The notes under the pieces are model-generated. The model did not search any database and had not been told where the DNA came from. It was given only the letters and a program-made list of their open reading frames with translations. Below are positions 26,877 to 37,076 of a DNA stretch of 64,000 nt, piece by piece. The position numbers and the translations under genes are program-made. Source of the stretch: an uncultured Ilumatobacter sp. GTDB lineage: Bacteria; Actinomycetota; Acidimicrobiia; Acidimicrobiales; Ilumatobacteraceae. The DNA is taken from assembly GCA_905480335.1 (NCBI GenBank), contig CAJQPY010000005.1, positions 62,001 to 126,000 of the forward strand, read 5' to 3'. Every line of letters begins with the position of its first letter. Position 1 is the first letter of the stretch.

Positions 26877-27755
26877 ATGCCCGAGATGCCCGAGATCGAG
26901 GCACACGCCGAGCGATTGAGTCACCAGTTCGCTGGTCGGGTCCTCGCCAAGTTTCAGCCGTTCAACTTCACTGCGCTCAAGACCGCTGTTCCGGCGCCCG
27001 AACTCGCCGAGGGTTTGCCGCTGCTCGGTGTGCGCCGACGAGGCAAGTATCTCTTGATCGACTTCGAACCGATCACGTTTGTCGTGCATCTCATGCAGGG
27101 CGGCCGCCTCGTGGCCGATGGTAAGCGTTCCGCAAACCCACGAGGAGGGCAGGCACGCTTCGTATTTGAGCCAGTCGAGCGCTCTGACGGCAGCCTCGAC
27201 GACACCGCCCTGCTCCTGACCGAACAGGGAAAGGAACGTCGCGCCGGAATCTGGTGCGTCGCCGCCGGCGAAGTCGAGACCAGCCCGCCAATCGACAGAC
27301 TCGGACCCGAGGCCGCCGGCATTACCGCCGACGACCTCGCCGCTCGTTTCGGCAAGAAGTCCATGAGGCTCCACGGGTTCCTCCGAGATCAGCGGATGAT
27401 CGCCGGGATAGGGCGACGGCTGGCCAACGAAATCTGTTGGACCGCTCGAGTCTCGCCCTTCTCGACAACGACCTCGCTGGGCGCGACCGGTGCGGTCAGC
27501 ATTGCCGGGGCAATCGCCGACTGTGTCGCCGACGGGTTGAGCGAGGAGCGCTCCCGGGCCACCATGAGTTTATCGAGGGAACGGATATGCGCAGTACACA
27601 ACCAAACGGGCGGGCCGTGCCGGCGATCAGACGAGCACGGACCCGACACGGTCCGGGCTGTCGAGTACTCCGGCTACACGGTGAACTACTGCCCAAGCTG
27701 CCAGACCAAGGGCAAGGTCCTGGCCGACAATACGACGTCCAAATTCTTGAAGTAG
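26877..27755 (+). CDS. Fpg/Nei family DNA glycosylase/AP lyase
   Basis: Base-excision repair enzyme that removes oxidised bases. The N-terminus MPEMPEIEAHAERL provides the catalytic Pro and Glu; RRGKYLLIDF supplies the conserved Lys and GIGRRLANEICW the H2TH motif. The 292 residues suit the family. At the C-terminal zinc finger the second CxxC (YCPSCQ) is intact, but the first reads CRRS instead of CxxC, so one zinc ligand is replaced and a nearby Asp or His may substitute. Related enzymes without the canonical finger exist (Nei-like). Lesion preference cannot be assigned. It lies in a plus-strand run with the SCP2 protein and deoD. Confidence 0.88.
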   Translation: MPEMPEIEAHAERLSHQFAGRVLAKFQPFNFTALKTAVPAPELAEGLPLLGVRRRGKYLLIDFEPITFVVHLMQGGRLVADGKRSANPRGGQARFVFEPVERSDGSLDDTALLLTEQGKERRAGIWCVAAGEVETSPPIDRLGPEAAGITADDLAARFGKKSMRLHGFLRDQRMIAGIGRRLANEICWTARVSPFSTTTSLGATGAVSIAGAIADCVADGLSEERSRATMSLSRERICAVHNQTGGPCRRSDEHGPDTVRAVEYSGYTVNYCPSCQTKGKVLADNTTSKFLK

Positions 27756-27834
27756 TCATTCCCGGTCTCGCAGCAGTGGTGCTGGCGGACACGAAATTGC
27801 AGTCTGTTTTCCGTGCAATGCCTAGAGTCGCATC

Positions 27835-28554
27835 ATGCCGATTCACCTTCGCGCCGAACTCGGCGATTACGCACCCCATGTCCTCTGTCCCGGCGACCCT
27901 GTTAGGGCGCAGTACATCGCCGAGACGTTCTTTGACTCCGGATTCCGACAGGTCAACGAGGTACGTGGCATGCTGGGCTTCACGGGCACGTTTGAGGGCC
28001 AACCGATTAGCGTGCAGACCACCGGGATGGGCGCGCCATCGTGCGGCATCGTGTTCGAGGAGTTGGCTCAACTCGGTGCAACTCGTCTCGTGCGAGTCGG
28101 GACTTGCGGGGGCCTGGCCGATGGAATGGGTATGGGTGACACCGTGATCGCCCTGTCTGCGGCTGCAGAGGACCATGCCCCCCGTCAATTGACCGGGATG
28201 GATTGCATCGCGCCGACGGCGACGTTCTCGCTCGCCGAGGAGGCGGCCCGGCTCACCCGGGCGGGCTCGATGGGCAAAGTTCACGTCGGGCCGATCATCA
28301 CGTCCGGCCTGTTCTACGAACCCAACTGGGACAAATTCACGATGTGGAAGCAACTCGGCCACATTGCCGTGGAAATGGAAGCTGCGATGATGTACACGAT
28401 CGCATCGATGAAGGGACTTGAGGCGCTTGCGTTGATGACCGTCAGTGACATGATCGGGCAGGAGGACGGCAACACTGTCCGCATCAGCGATGACGAGATG
28501 AAGCGTGGTGTCGACCAGATGATGGAAATCGGGTGCCGAGTCGCAGTGAGCTGA
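27835..28554 (+). CDS. deoD: Purine-nucleoside phosphorylase, DeoD (hexameric) type
   Basis: Splits purine ribo- and deoxyribonucleosides with phosphate into a base and ribose-1-phosphate. The 239 residues include the phosphate loop CPGDPVRAQYIA, the second phosphate Arg in RVGTCGGL, and the substrate-binding VEMEAAMMY with the conserved Met-Glu pair. In the hexameric family a catalytic Asp follows TVSD, and TVSDMIG matches that position. Start ATG 27835. It lies 79 bases after the DNA glycosylase; the two may be co-transcribed, but the gap allows its own promoter. Confidence 0.93.
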   Translation: MPIHLRAELGDYAPHVLCPGDPVRAQYIAETFFDSGFRQVNEVRGMLGFTGTFEGQPISVQTTGMGAPSCGIVFEELAQLGATRLVRVGTCGGLADGMGMGDTVIALSAAAEDHAPRQLTGMDCIAPTATFSLAEEAARLTRAGSMGKVHVGPIITSGLFYEPNWDKFTMWKQLGHIAVEMEAAMMYTIASMKGLEALALMTVSDMIGQEDGNTVRISDDEMKRGVDQMMEIGCRVAVS

Positions 28555-28610
28555 CGCCATGTTGTCGCCCCGGCTCACTCCGAAGGGACAACGCCCGATA
28601 CCGTTAACGG

Positions 28611-29885
28611 GTGCCAACAGCCGCTCCCGTTGCTCCTTCAGCATCGCCGCCGCACTACCGGATGAGTCAGCGGGAACTGCTGACCATGATTTCGGCGATT
28701 ATGGCGCTGATGGCGCTCGGCATCGACCTGATGCTGCCGGCATTTGACGACATCCGTAAGGCCTACGACCTCGGCGCCGGTTCACCGGAGACCGGCAAGG
28801 TCATCACTGTTTTCTTTTTCGGCTTAGCGGTCGCGCAGCTCGTCTACGGACCGCTCGCCGACCGATTCGGACGCAAACCGATTCTCTACATCGGGAGCAT
28901 AATCTACCTCGTCGGTGCTGTCGGGTCGGCGTTGGCTCCGACCTTCGAGTTACTCCTCCTAAGCCGGTTCGTCTGGGGCATCGGTGCCGCAGGATCGCGG
29001 GTAGTCGCAACAGCAATCATCCGGGACCGGTTCGCAGGCACTGCGATGGCTAAGGCCATGTCGCAAGTAATGGCCGTGTTCATGCTCGTTCCCGTACTGG
29101 CGCCCACGATAGGAACCGGAATCATCGCAATTCTCCCCTGGCGCTCGGTGTTCTGGTTCTGCGCCGTCTGGGCGGTCATCGTCACGTTGTGGAGTCTGCG
29201 TCTACGTGAATCTCTTGACCCGGCAAATCGCCGGCCCTTCCGCCTGGGGTCGACCGTTCGCGGCTACACCGAGGTCGCGCACACCCGGGTGACCGGCGGG
29301 TACACCGTGTCGACGATCTTCCTCCAAGGCGTGTTCACCTCGTACCTCGCCTGCAGCGAGTTGTTGATCAGCGACGTCTTCGACCGCGAGGCACAGTTCC
29401 CGATCATTTTTGGCCTTATCGCCACCTTGTTCGCAATTGGCGCGCTCGTGAACGGTCGCGTCGTCGAGCGTTTTGGCATCCACCGTCTTATCAACTGGGT
29501 TTACATGATTCTCGTTCCTCTGACCGCGCTGTCCGTCGTGGTCTCGGTGCGAAGCGATGGGCAACCGGGCTTCTGGGTGTTCATGCCGCTACTCGGGCTC
29601 ACACTCGGCTCGTTCATGTTTCTGATGCCGAACCTGAACACCGCTGCGCTGGGACCAGTCGGTCACCTTGCAGGGACCGCATCGGCGCTGTCTGGCGCGG
29701 CGCGTATGGCCGGCGGCGCCGTGCTCGGCACCCTCGTGAGCGCGCAGGTCAGTGACTCGACAACGCCATTCTCGATCGGCGTGGCTCTACTGTGCCTCGG
29801 GTCGTGGATCTGTGTAGTGGTGACGCGTCATCGCTCACCGAACATTGCGCTCAAGGCCGCCCAAGCGTCGGCCGCCGTGCACTAG
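28611..29885 (+). CDS. MFS transporter, Bcr/CflA-like drug-efflux type
   Basis: Twelve-helix drug:H+ antiporter, 424 residues. Motif A in the loop between helices 2 and 3 reads GPLADRFGRKP, and helix 5 has the antiporter motif C-like GTGIIAILPWRSVFW. The LPAFDDI sequence after helix 1 is typical of the Bcr/CflA group. Starts at GTG 28611, 56 bases after deoD on the same strand. Export substrates cannot be inferred. The C-terminus converges on mdh with a 19-base gap. Confidence 0.88.
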   Translation: MPTAAPVAPSASPPHYRMSQRELLTMISAIMALMALGIDLMLPAFDDIRKAYDLGAGSPETGKVITVFFFGLAVAQLVYGPLADRFGRKPILYIGSIIYLVGAVGSALAPTFELLLLSRFVWGIGAAGSRVVATAIIRDRFAGTAMAKAMSQVMAVFMLVPVLAPTIGTGIIAILPWRSVFWFCAVWAVIVTLWSLRLRESLDPANRRPFRLGSTVRGYTEVAHTRVTGGYTVSTIFLQGVFTSYLACSELLISDVFDREAQFPIIFGLIATLFAIGALVNGRVVERFGIHRLINWVYMILVPLTALSVVVSVRSDGQPGFWVFMPLLGLTLGSFMFLMPNLNTAALGPVGHLAGTASALSGAARMAGGAVLGTLVSAQVSDSTTPFSIGVALLCLGSWICVVVTRHRSPNIALKAAQASAAVH

Positions 29886-29904
29886 GCACGTGGCCCCGGA
29901 GGAA

Positions 29905-30891
<987 letters not shown>

Positions 30892-30959
30892 GGGTCTGAG
30901 GCTAGGTCCACCGAACCGTCACTGAAAATCGCATGACCTGAGATCAATGACGGATACGT

Positions 30960-33122
30960 TCAGATTCCCAGGACGCGGGCGACCAGGTCGGCGTAGTAGC
31001 GCTGACCATCCCCGTTGAGGTGGATGCCATCACCGTAGAAACAGTCGCCGATGCACTGCGGCCCTAGCACTTCCCAGTCGATTACCGAGACGTTCGAGTA
31101 GGCCGCTGGCAACGCCCGAATCTTCTCGTTGTTTCCGGGAATCCAGACTCGGTCCGCTTTGCCGGTGACCCACACGACGATGGGAACATCGTCGAGGATT
31201 GACATGATTTCGTCGAGTGAAGACTGTGGGAACGAACCGTTCGTTCCCAGGTGGATGACAACGGCCGAGCCAAGGAATCCATTGTCCCGAATAGCCTGGA
31301 GCTCAGGGATCGCCGCCGACAACTGCCGACTTTGCACGGCATCAACTACGAACCCTCGGGCGGCCAGCTGGTTGGCAGAGCCGAGCATCACCGAGTCACC
31401 GAAGCCAATCAAACGAAGCGTTGGCGCCGGACCTTGCGGCGGCACAGTGAGTGAGGCGGTCACAGTGGCGTCGTCGACCAATCCGAGCGACGCGATCGAC
31501 GGCATGGTCGAGGGCGGCGTGGTCGTATCTGGCGGAGGTGCGACGGTGATTGTGTCGGCCGGAGCGCTGATGACCGTCGCCGCAGGAAGATCAGCCGCAC
31601 CAGTCGGTGCGAGCGTGGTCTGAGGCATCGTGATTGGCACAACAGCTGTCGGGGGTACAACAGTCGCGGCGGTGACCGGCGATGCGGTACTCGATGCGAT
31701 CGAGTCTTCGGGCACCGAAGCGCCTACAGCAGAGAGGTCAACGGTCGACTCTTCGTTGTAGGCAAATTCGTCGGCGATCTCGTTCGATTCGACGTCGGCA
31801 GTCGCCAGCGCCGCTCCGGCGAACAGCGACAGCCCTGCGGCAGCAGCCGCTCCGGCGATCAACGCCCGCCACTGAAATGACTCAGGATTGGACCGAGCGC
31901 GCCGGATCATCGACCAGAACGAGCCGGTTCTGATCGGCGTCTCGATGAACCGGTACGACAACTCGGTCACTGCTGCGGTGATCAACATCGCCACTACGAA
32001 CTCCGAGAATGTGAGCTTGTTGCCGGCGAGTTTTCGAATCGCCTGGTAGATCGGCCAGTGATACAGATACAGACCGTATGACCGGACGCCGATCCATTTC
32101 AGAACCGGATTTCCTAGCGCGACATTCGAGCGGGCACCGGAGTGACTCACTGCGGCGATCAGCACGAGTGTCAGGATTGACGCAGCGAACAGACCGCCAC
32201 GGAAAAGACGTGAATCAGCAGCACCCTCGGGCGTGATCAGGTACACGTTCCAGCACATCCAGCCGAGAGCAACCAGCGCAAACAGAGCAGCGATGTCGAA
32301 CACCGGGCCCTTTCCCCGTAGCGGGCCACGGACGATGGCAAAGGGTCGCCACACCATCGCGAACGCTGCACCCAGCAGAATTCCGGACAGCCGAGAAAAA
32401 GTACCGATGTACAGAAAATCGACCTTAGAAATCGCATGGTCGCCGATAAACCAGTACGCGTCGGGTGTCTGCTCGGGCTCGCCCACCGGACCCGGGTGGT
32501 ACAGCAACGCAGTGATGATCGCAATTGCGACCGCCGCGATGAACAGCCAACGGCTCACGTCAGCAACCTTGCGTGTGCCCTTCCTTCCGAGCAGCGCAAC
32601 CATCACCAATGGCCAGATGACGTAGAACTGCTCTTCGACGGCAAGGCTCCACAGATGCCGAAGCGGAGCAAAGTCGAACGCGGCGGTGTACCCGAGGCCA
32701 ACCCACAGCTGATACCAGTTCGAGACGTAGAACAACCCGGCGATCACGTCGCCACGCAGCTGGCCCAACGCGGCGGACTCAAAGACCGCGGTGTAGGCCA
32801 CGACCAGGACAAGCATGACGTACAGCGCCGGAAGAAGGCGGCGCGCACGCCGCTTCCAGAACCCAACAAGCGACACGGTGTAGGAGCGTTCGCGTTCCGC
32901 GATGATGAGCAGCGTGATGAGGTAGCCGGAGATCACGAAGAACATCTCGACACCGAGGAACCCACCCGGCAGCCATGACGAGTTGGCGTGATACACCATC
33001 ACGGCGATAACCGCGAGTGCGCGCATCCCGTCGAGCCCGGACAGATACGGCACGCGACTAATGCGCGCGTTGTGCTCCCCTACATCGAAAGAGGGAGACG
33101 GCGGCGGGGTCAACGTCGTCAT
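30960..33122 (-). CDS. Acyltransferase 3 family protein with C-terminal SGNH domain (OafA/YrhL-like)
   Basis: Membrane O-acyltransferase that modifies a surface glycan or lipid. The 720 residues comprise an N-terminal Acyl_transf_3 domain with about ten helices (LSGLDGMRALAVIAVMVYH with catalytic His; FFVISGYLIT), an eleventh helix near residue 455, a Ser/Thr/Pro/Ala-rich extracellular linker of about 110 residues, and a C-terminal SGNH esterase-like domain (IGFGDSVMLGSANQL with nucleophile Ser; HLGTNGS; DGIHLNGDGQRYY with the Asp-His pair). ATG 33122. It is paralogous to the next gene upstream, 104 bases away. The linker is longer here than in the paralogue. Confidence 0.9.
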   Translation of the reverse strand: MTTLTPPPSPSFDVGEHNARISRVPYLSGLDGMRALAVIAVMVYHANSSWLPGGFLGVEMFFVISGYLITLLIIAERERSYTVSLVGFWKRRARRLLPALYVMLVLVVAYTAVFESAALGQLRGDVIAGLFYVSNWYQLWVGLGYTAAFDFAPLRHLWSLAVEEQFYVIWPLVMVALLGRKGTRKVADVSRWLFIAAVAIAIITALLYHPGPVGEPEQTPDAYWFIGDHAISKVDFLYIGTFSRLSGILLGAAFAMVWRPFAIVRGPLRGKGPVFDIAALFALVALGWMCWNVYLITPEGAADSRLFRGGLFAASILTLVLIAAVSHSGARSNVALGNPVLKWIGVRSYGLYLYHWPIYQAIRKLAGNKLTFSEFVVAMLITAAVTELSYRFIETPIRTGSFWSMIRRARSNPESFQWRALIAGAAAAAGLSLFAGAALATADVESNEIADEFAYNEESTVDLSAVGASVPEDSIASSTASPVTAATVVPPTAVVPITMPQTTLAPTGAADLPAATVISAPADTITVAPPPDTTTPPSTMPSIASLGLVDDATVTASLTVPPQGPAPTLRLIGFGDSVMLGSANQLAARGFVVDAVQSRQLSAAIPELQAIRDNGFLGSAVVIHLGTNGSFPQSSLDEIMSILDDVPIVVWVTGKADRVWIPGNNEKIRALPAAYSNVSVIDWEVLGPQCIGDCFYGDGIHLNGDGQRYYADLVARVLGI

Positions 33123-33226
33123 CTCGATTAAGTATCGTCGTGTTCGCCCCCGAACTTGAGTCACCAACCACGTCTCGTGCCGGTAGCGGGCACACTCATG
33201 CCGCGATACCGGCGGCAAGATCGGAA

Positions 33227-35362
33227 TCAGGCGGCGAGCGCACCTTCCACGAGCCGGGCGTAGAAGATCTGACCGTCGGGCTTGAGGTGGAATCCATCAG
33301 CCTCCAAACAGTCACCAGGACAGCTCGGCGCGAGGCCCTGCCAGTCGAGCAGCTCGACGTTCGAGTTGGCCGCCGCCGCCGAATAAATCAGCTGGTTGTT
33401 CCCCGCCGTATAGTCGCGGTCCACATCGTTCGTCACCAGCAACACGGTGGGCACGGTTGACACCGCAGTCATCATCTGGTCCATGTTTGACTGACCGATC
33501 GGCCCGTTGGTTCCGAGGTGGATGACCAACATCTCGGGAAGGCGGTCCTGCTCGCCGAGCGTCATGACGAAGTCCAGGCCGTTCACCCACGCTCGGCTCT
33601 CCACGGCGTCGACAGTGAAGCCGAGTTCGGACAGTTGCGCCGCCGCACCGAGCATGACCGAGTCACCCATGGCGAGCTTGCTGATCGGCACAGGAATCGG
33701 CGCCGTGGTGGGCACAGCGGTACTTCCCGGGACGACAGCATCATTGGTGGCCGTCGAGTCGCTAGCGTCCTCAGGGATCAGCGGGTCGTCACCGTCGTCG
33801 ACGATGACGACCCCGCCAGCCTCGCCGTTCGGTTCAAATTCGCCAATTTCTCCGGCGTCGGGTTCGACCTCGGACGCTTCGATCGGATTGCCATCTGCGT
33901 CGAAGTCGTCGACGCCGTCGCAGTCGACGTCAACGAGCACATCGCAGGTGTTCTCCCGTTGCTCATCGAGAGAGACCTGAAGATCATTCTGCTTGAGCTC
34001 AGCGGTCGCCATGCTCCCGACCGCAAAGACCGACAACAGCACGGCGACGGAGGCGGCCGCATAAGCGCCCTTGCGTTGGCCGTCGGTCAACGACGACTGG
34101 ATCGGCACCCCAGCCCGACGGCGCTTCCACATTTCCCCGAGTTTGCCCTTGCGGATCGGAGTCTCGATGTAGCGGTACGAGAGTTCGGTGATGATGCAAG
34201 TCACCACCATCGCAAGAACGAACTCGTGCAGCGCCAGTTTGTTCGCAGCGATGTTGCGAATGATCTGGTAGATCGGCCAGTGGTAGAGGTAGAGCCCGTA
34301 GGACCTCGTGCCGATCCAAAGCAGCACAGGCAGCGACAGGAGCCTGCCGGTGAAGGCGTTCTGATGGGTAACCGCTGCGATGATCGCGAGTGTGGCGAGC
34401 CCAGTTACAAACAGCCCGCCCTGAAATAAGAAGCCAACCCCCTGATCCGGCTCGAAGAGCACGAACCACGACATCAAGCCGAGCACTACGAAGCCGACGA
34501 TGGCCAACGCATCAAAGAAGCCGCTCTTGTGGCGCAGCGGCCCACGCATGACCGCAGCGGGACGCCAGATCATCGCAAACGCCGATCCAAGAAGCAACCC
34601 ACCGGCTCGGGAGAGCGTCGAAAGGTACAACGCATCGGGAATGGAGATTTTCCGACCGAAGATCGTCCAGTACGCATCCGGGGTGAACTCGGGGCTCTGC
34701 TGCGGTCCCGAGTAGTTGAGGAACGCCACCATGATGGTGATCGCCACCGCCGCGAGGAAAAGCCACCGTGCGATGCCAGCGATCCGCCGACTGCCGACAC
34801 GAACGAACGCGAGCATCACAAGGGGCCAGATGACATAGAACTGCTCTTCAACGGCAAGGCTCCAGAGATGGCGGAGCGGAGCAAAATCGGACCCTGCGCT
34901 GTACCCCGCACCAGTCCAAATCTGATACCAGTTCGAGACGTACGCAGTGCCCGCAATCACGTCTCCGCGGAGCTTGCCGAGCGAATCCGCCTTAAAAAGT
35001 GCAACCCATACGGTGAGTAGGAGCATCATCACGAATAGCGCCGGCAAAAGGCGCCTGAAACGCCGGATCCAGAAGGTCTTAAGGTCGACCGTACCGGTGC
35101 GCTCGTGCTCGGCGATGAGGAGCAGCGTGATCAGGTATCCGGAGATGACGAAGAAGACCTCAACCCCAAGGTAGCCCCCACCGAGCCAGGTGCTATTTGC
35201 GTGGTACACCATGACAGCAACAACAGCGATCGCCCGCAATCCGTCGAGGCCGGGCAGATACGGCAACTGGCTGATCTGCTGGTTACCACGACCATCGTGC
35301 GAGATCAGGCGCGTTGGGCCGTCGGCGCTGGAGCTGGCGGCGTCGTCGACGGTGGCAGTCAC
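33227..35362 (-). CDS. Acyltransferase 3 family protein with C-terminal SGNH domain (paralogue)
   Basis: Same architecture as the downstream gene: an acyltransferase domain (LPGLDGLRAIAVVAVMVYH; FFVISGYLIT), a membrane helix near residue 440, an acidic linker rich in Asp/Glu (EVEPDAGEIGEFEPNGEAGG), and an SGNH domain (MGDSVMLGAAAQL; HLGTNGPIG; GFHLKPDGQIFY). It has 711 residues from GTG 35362; a TTG nine bases upstream is also in frame. The two proteins share long stretches but differ in linker composition, suggesting an old tandem duplication with separate substrates or attachment sites. Confidence 0.9.
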   Translation of the reverse strand: MTATVDDAASSSADGPTRLISHDGRGNQQISQLPYLPGLDGLRAIAVVAVMVYHANSTWLGGGYLGVEVFFVISGYLITLLLIAEHERTGTVDLKTFWIRRFRRLLPALFVMMLLLTVWVALFKADSLGKLRGDVIAGTAYVSNWYQIWTGAGYSAGSDFAPLRHLWSLAVEEQFYVIWPLVMLAFVRVGSRRIAGIARWLFLAAVAITIMVAFLNYSGPQQSPEFTPDAYWTIFGRKISIPDALYLSTLSRAGGLLLGSAFAMIWRPAAVMRGPLRHKSGFFDALAIVGFVVLGLMSWFVLFEPDQGVGFLFQGGLFVTGLATLAIIAAVTHQNAFTGRLLSLPVLLWIGTRSYGLYLYHWPIYQIIRNIAANKLALHEFVLAMVVTCIITELSYRYIETPIRKGKLGEMWKRRRAGVPIQSSLTDGQRKGAYAAASVAVLLSVFAVGSMATAELKQNDLQVSLDEQRENTCDVLVDVDCDGVDDFDADGNPIEASEVEPDAGEIGEFEPNGEAGGVVIVDDGDDPLIPEDASDSTATNDAVVPGSTAVPTTAPIPVPISKLAMGDSVMLGAAAQLSELGFTVDAVESRAWVNGLDFVMTLGEQDRLPEMLVIHLGTNGPIGQSNMDQMMTAVSTVPTVLLVTNDVDRDYTAGNNQLIYSAAAANSNVELLDWQGLAPSCPGDCLEADGFHLKPDGQIFYARLVEGALAA

Positions 35363-35486
35363 GAGGCCCAAGTATCGCTCACTTGGGATGCCGTTGGAGG
35401 TTCATGACGAACACCAAACGACAAACATAAGGCTCAGCGACCGCTCTGAGTGTTATCTCATTCACTTTAAGTGGTACACAGATGAG

Positions 35487-37001
35487 TTAGTGCCGAAAGT
35501 GTCGCTGACTAGTGAACACCATCGCGATGCCATGCTCGTCGGCGGCCGCGATGACTTCCTCGTCGCGCACCGATCCACCCGGCTGAATCACTGCACTGAT
35601 GCCAGCTTCTGCCACAGCATCGAGCCCATCTCGGAACGGAAAGAATGCATCACTTGCGCAGGCCCCTCCTGAGGCACGCCCAGCTGATCGGTCTGCCGCG
35701 ATCCGGGCCGAGTCGAGTCGGTTCTGCTGGCCTGCGCCGATACCGAACGCCTGGCCGTCTTTCACATACACGATTGCGTTGCTGCTCACCGCTGCGCACA
35801 CCGTCCACGCGAACTCAAGGTCCCGCCATTGTTGATGGCTAGGCACCGCTTTCGTGACGACCTGCCAAGCGTCGCTGCGACCAACGACTTCGTCGGGCTG
35901 CTGAACGAGGAGTCCACCGTCGACGGGCCGAACATCGAACGGCAGCGGCGAGGGCGCACCGGCGCTCATCACACGTACGTTCTTCTTCGCCGTGAGTAGT
36001 TCCAGCGCCGCTGGTTCGAAGTCGGGCGCAATCACCACCTCGGTAAACACTGCGGACAACGGCTCGGCCATCTCCACCGTCACAGTTCTATTCGCCGCGA
36101 CGACCCCACCAAATGCGCTCACAGGATCGCACGCATTAGCGTCGATATACGCCGCACCGATGTCGTTGCTGACTGCGACACCACAGGGATTCGCATGCTT
36201 GACGACCACCACCGCCGGAGCGTCGAATCGTTGGACGAGTCGCCACGCTGCCTCAGTGTCGAACACATTGAGGTAGCTCAGCTCCTTGCCGCCGTGCTGC
36301 GTCATAGAGTCCCACCAGCTGGTCGCGCCGACCTGGCGGTAGCGGGCGCCCGCCTGGTGCGGGTTCTCACCGTAGCGCAGAGGTTGCGCTCGTTCGAGTG
36401 ACAGATAAATCGACTCGGGGAGGACTTCGTCATAGGCCGTCGGCGGCTCGTCGGACTCGTCGAGCCAGGTCACAATCGCCGCGTCGTACTCGGCGGTGTG
36501 GGCAAACGCGTTCCGCGCAAGACGGCGTCGCGTCGCATCACCGAGCGCACCGTCGGCAGTGAGTTCGGCTACGACCCCGTCGTAGTCAGCCGGGTCGACG
36601 ACCACACCGACGAAGGCGTGATTCTTCGCAGCAGCACGGACCATGGCGGGACCGCCGATGTCGATCAACTCGATCCCGGGCGCCGAGGCGAAGGGGTAGA
36701 GGTTGCCGACCACAAGGTCGATTGCCGTAATCCCGAAAGCATCCATATCGGCGCGATGCTCGGCATTCGTCGGGTCGGCGAGGATCCCGCCGTGCACCTT
36801 CGGGTGCAGGGTGACCACACGGTGGCCGAGGATGGCCGGCACACCGGTCCACTCAACCACGTCGGTGACCGCTATTCCGGCGTCATCGATCGCTTTGGCC
36901 GTCCCGCCGGACGACACGAGCGACCAGCCGAGATCGGCAAGCGAGCGAGCGAGGTCAGCGACCCCGGTCTTGTCGTACACGGACAGCAGGGCGGTGGGCA
37001 C
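35487..37001 (-). CDS. purH: Bifunctional AICAR transformylase/IMP cyclohydrolase PurH
   Basis: Catalyses the last two steps of de novo IMP synthesis. The 504 residues have the N-terminal MGS-like IMP cyclohydrolase domain (SVYDKTGV; SSGGTAKAI; HPKVHGGILAD) and the C-terminal transformylase domain (RYGENPHQAGARY; VVKHANPCGVA; DAFFPFRDG; IQPGGSVRD). The catalytic Lys-His of the transformylase is in VKHANPCG. Start GTG 37001, read right after a hairpin that ends sucD. No other pur gene is nearby. The length is normal for the family. Confidence 0.96.
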   Translation of the reverse strand: MPTALLSVYDKTGVADLARSLADLGWSLVSSGGTAKAIDDAGIAVTDVVEWTGVPAILGHRVVTLHPKVHGGILADPTNAEHRADMDAFGITAIDLVVGNLYPFASAPGIELIDIGGPAMVRAAAKNHAFVGVVVDPADYDGVVAELTADGALGDATRRRLARNAFAHTAEYDAAIVTWLDESDEPPTAYDEVLPESIYLSLERAQPLRYGENPHQAGARYRQVGATSWWDSMTQHGGKELSYLNVFDTEAAWRLVQRFDAPAVVVVKHANPCGVAVSNDIGAAYIDANACDPVSAFGGVVAANRTVTVEMAEPLSAVFTEVVIAPDFEPAALELLTAKKNVRVMSAGAPSPLPFDVRPVDGGLLVQQPDEVVGRSDAWQVVTKAVPSHQQWRDLEFAWTVCAAVSSNAIVYVKDGQAFGIGAGQQNRLDSARIAADRSAGRASGGACASDAFFPFRDGLDAVAEAGISAVIQPGGSVRDEEVIAAADEHGIAMVFTSQRHFRH

Positions 37002-37017
37002 ACAAGGACCGTAGCCA

Positions 37018-37062
37018 CACTTACCCCCACACCGCTCAACGTGCGCGGTGTGGGGGTAAGTG
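37018..37062 (-). terminator. 18-bp perfect hairpin after sucD
   Basis: CACTTACCCCCACACCGC and its exact complement flank a nine-base loop. It begins 15 bases past the sucD stop on the minus strand and ends 17 bases before the purH start. No T-tract follows, but actinobacterial terminators often lack one. It may equally attenuate read-through into purH. Confidence 0.6.
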
Positions 37063-37076
37063 CGACGTCGTCGAGA

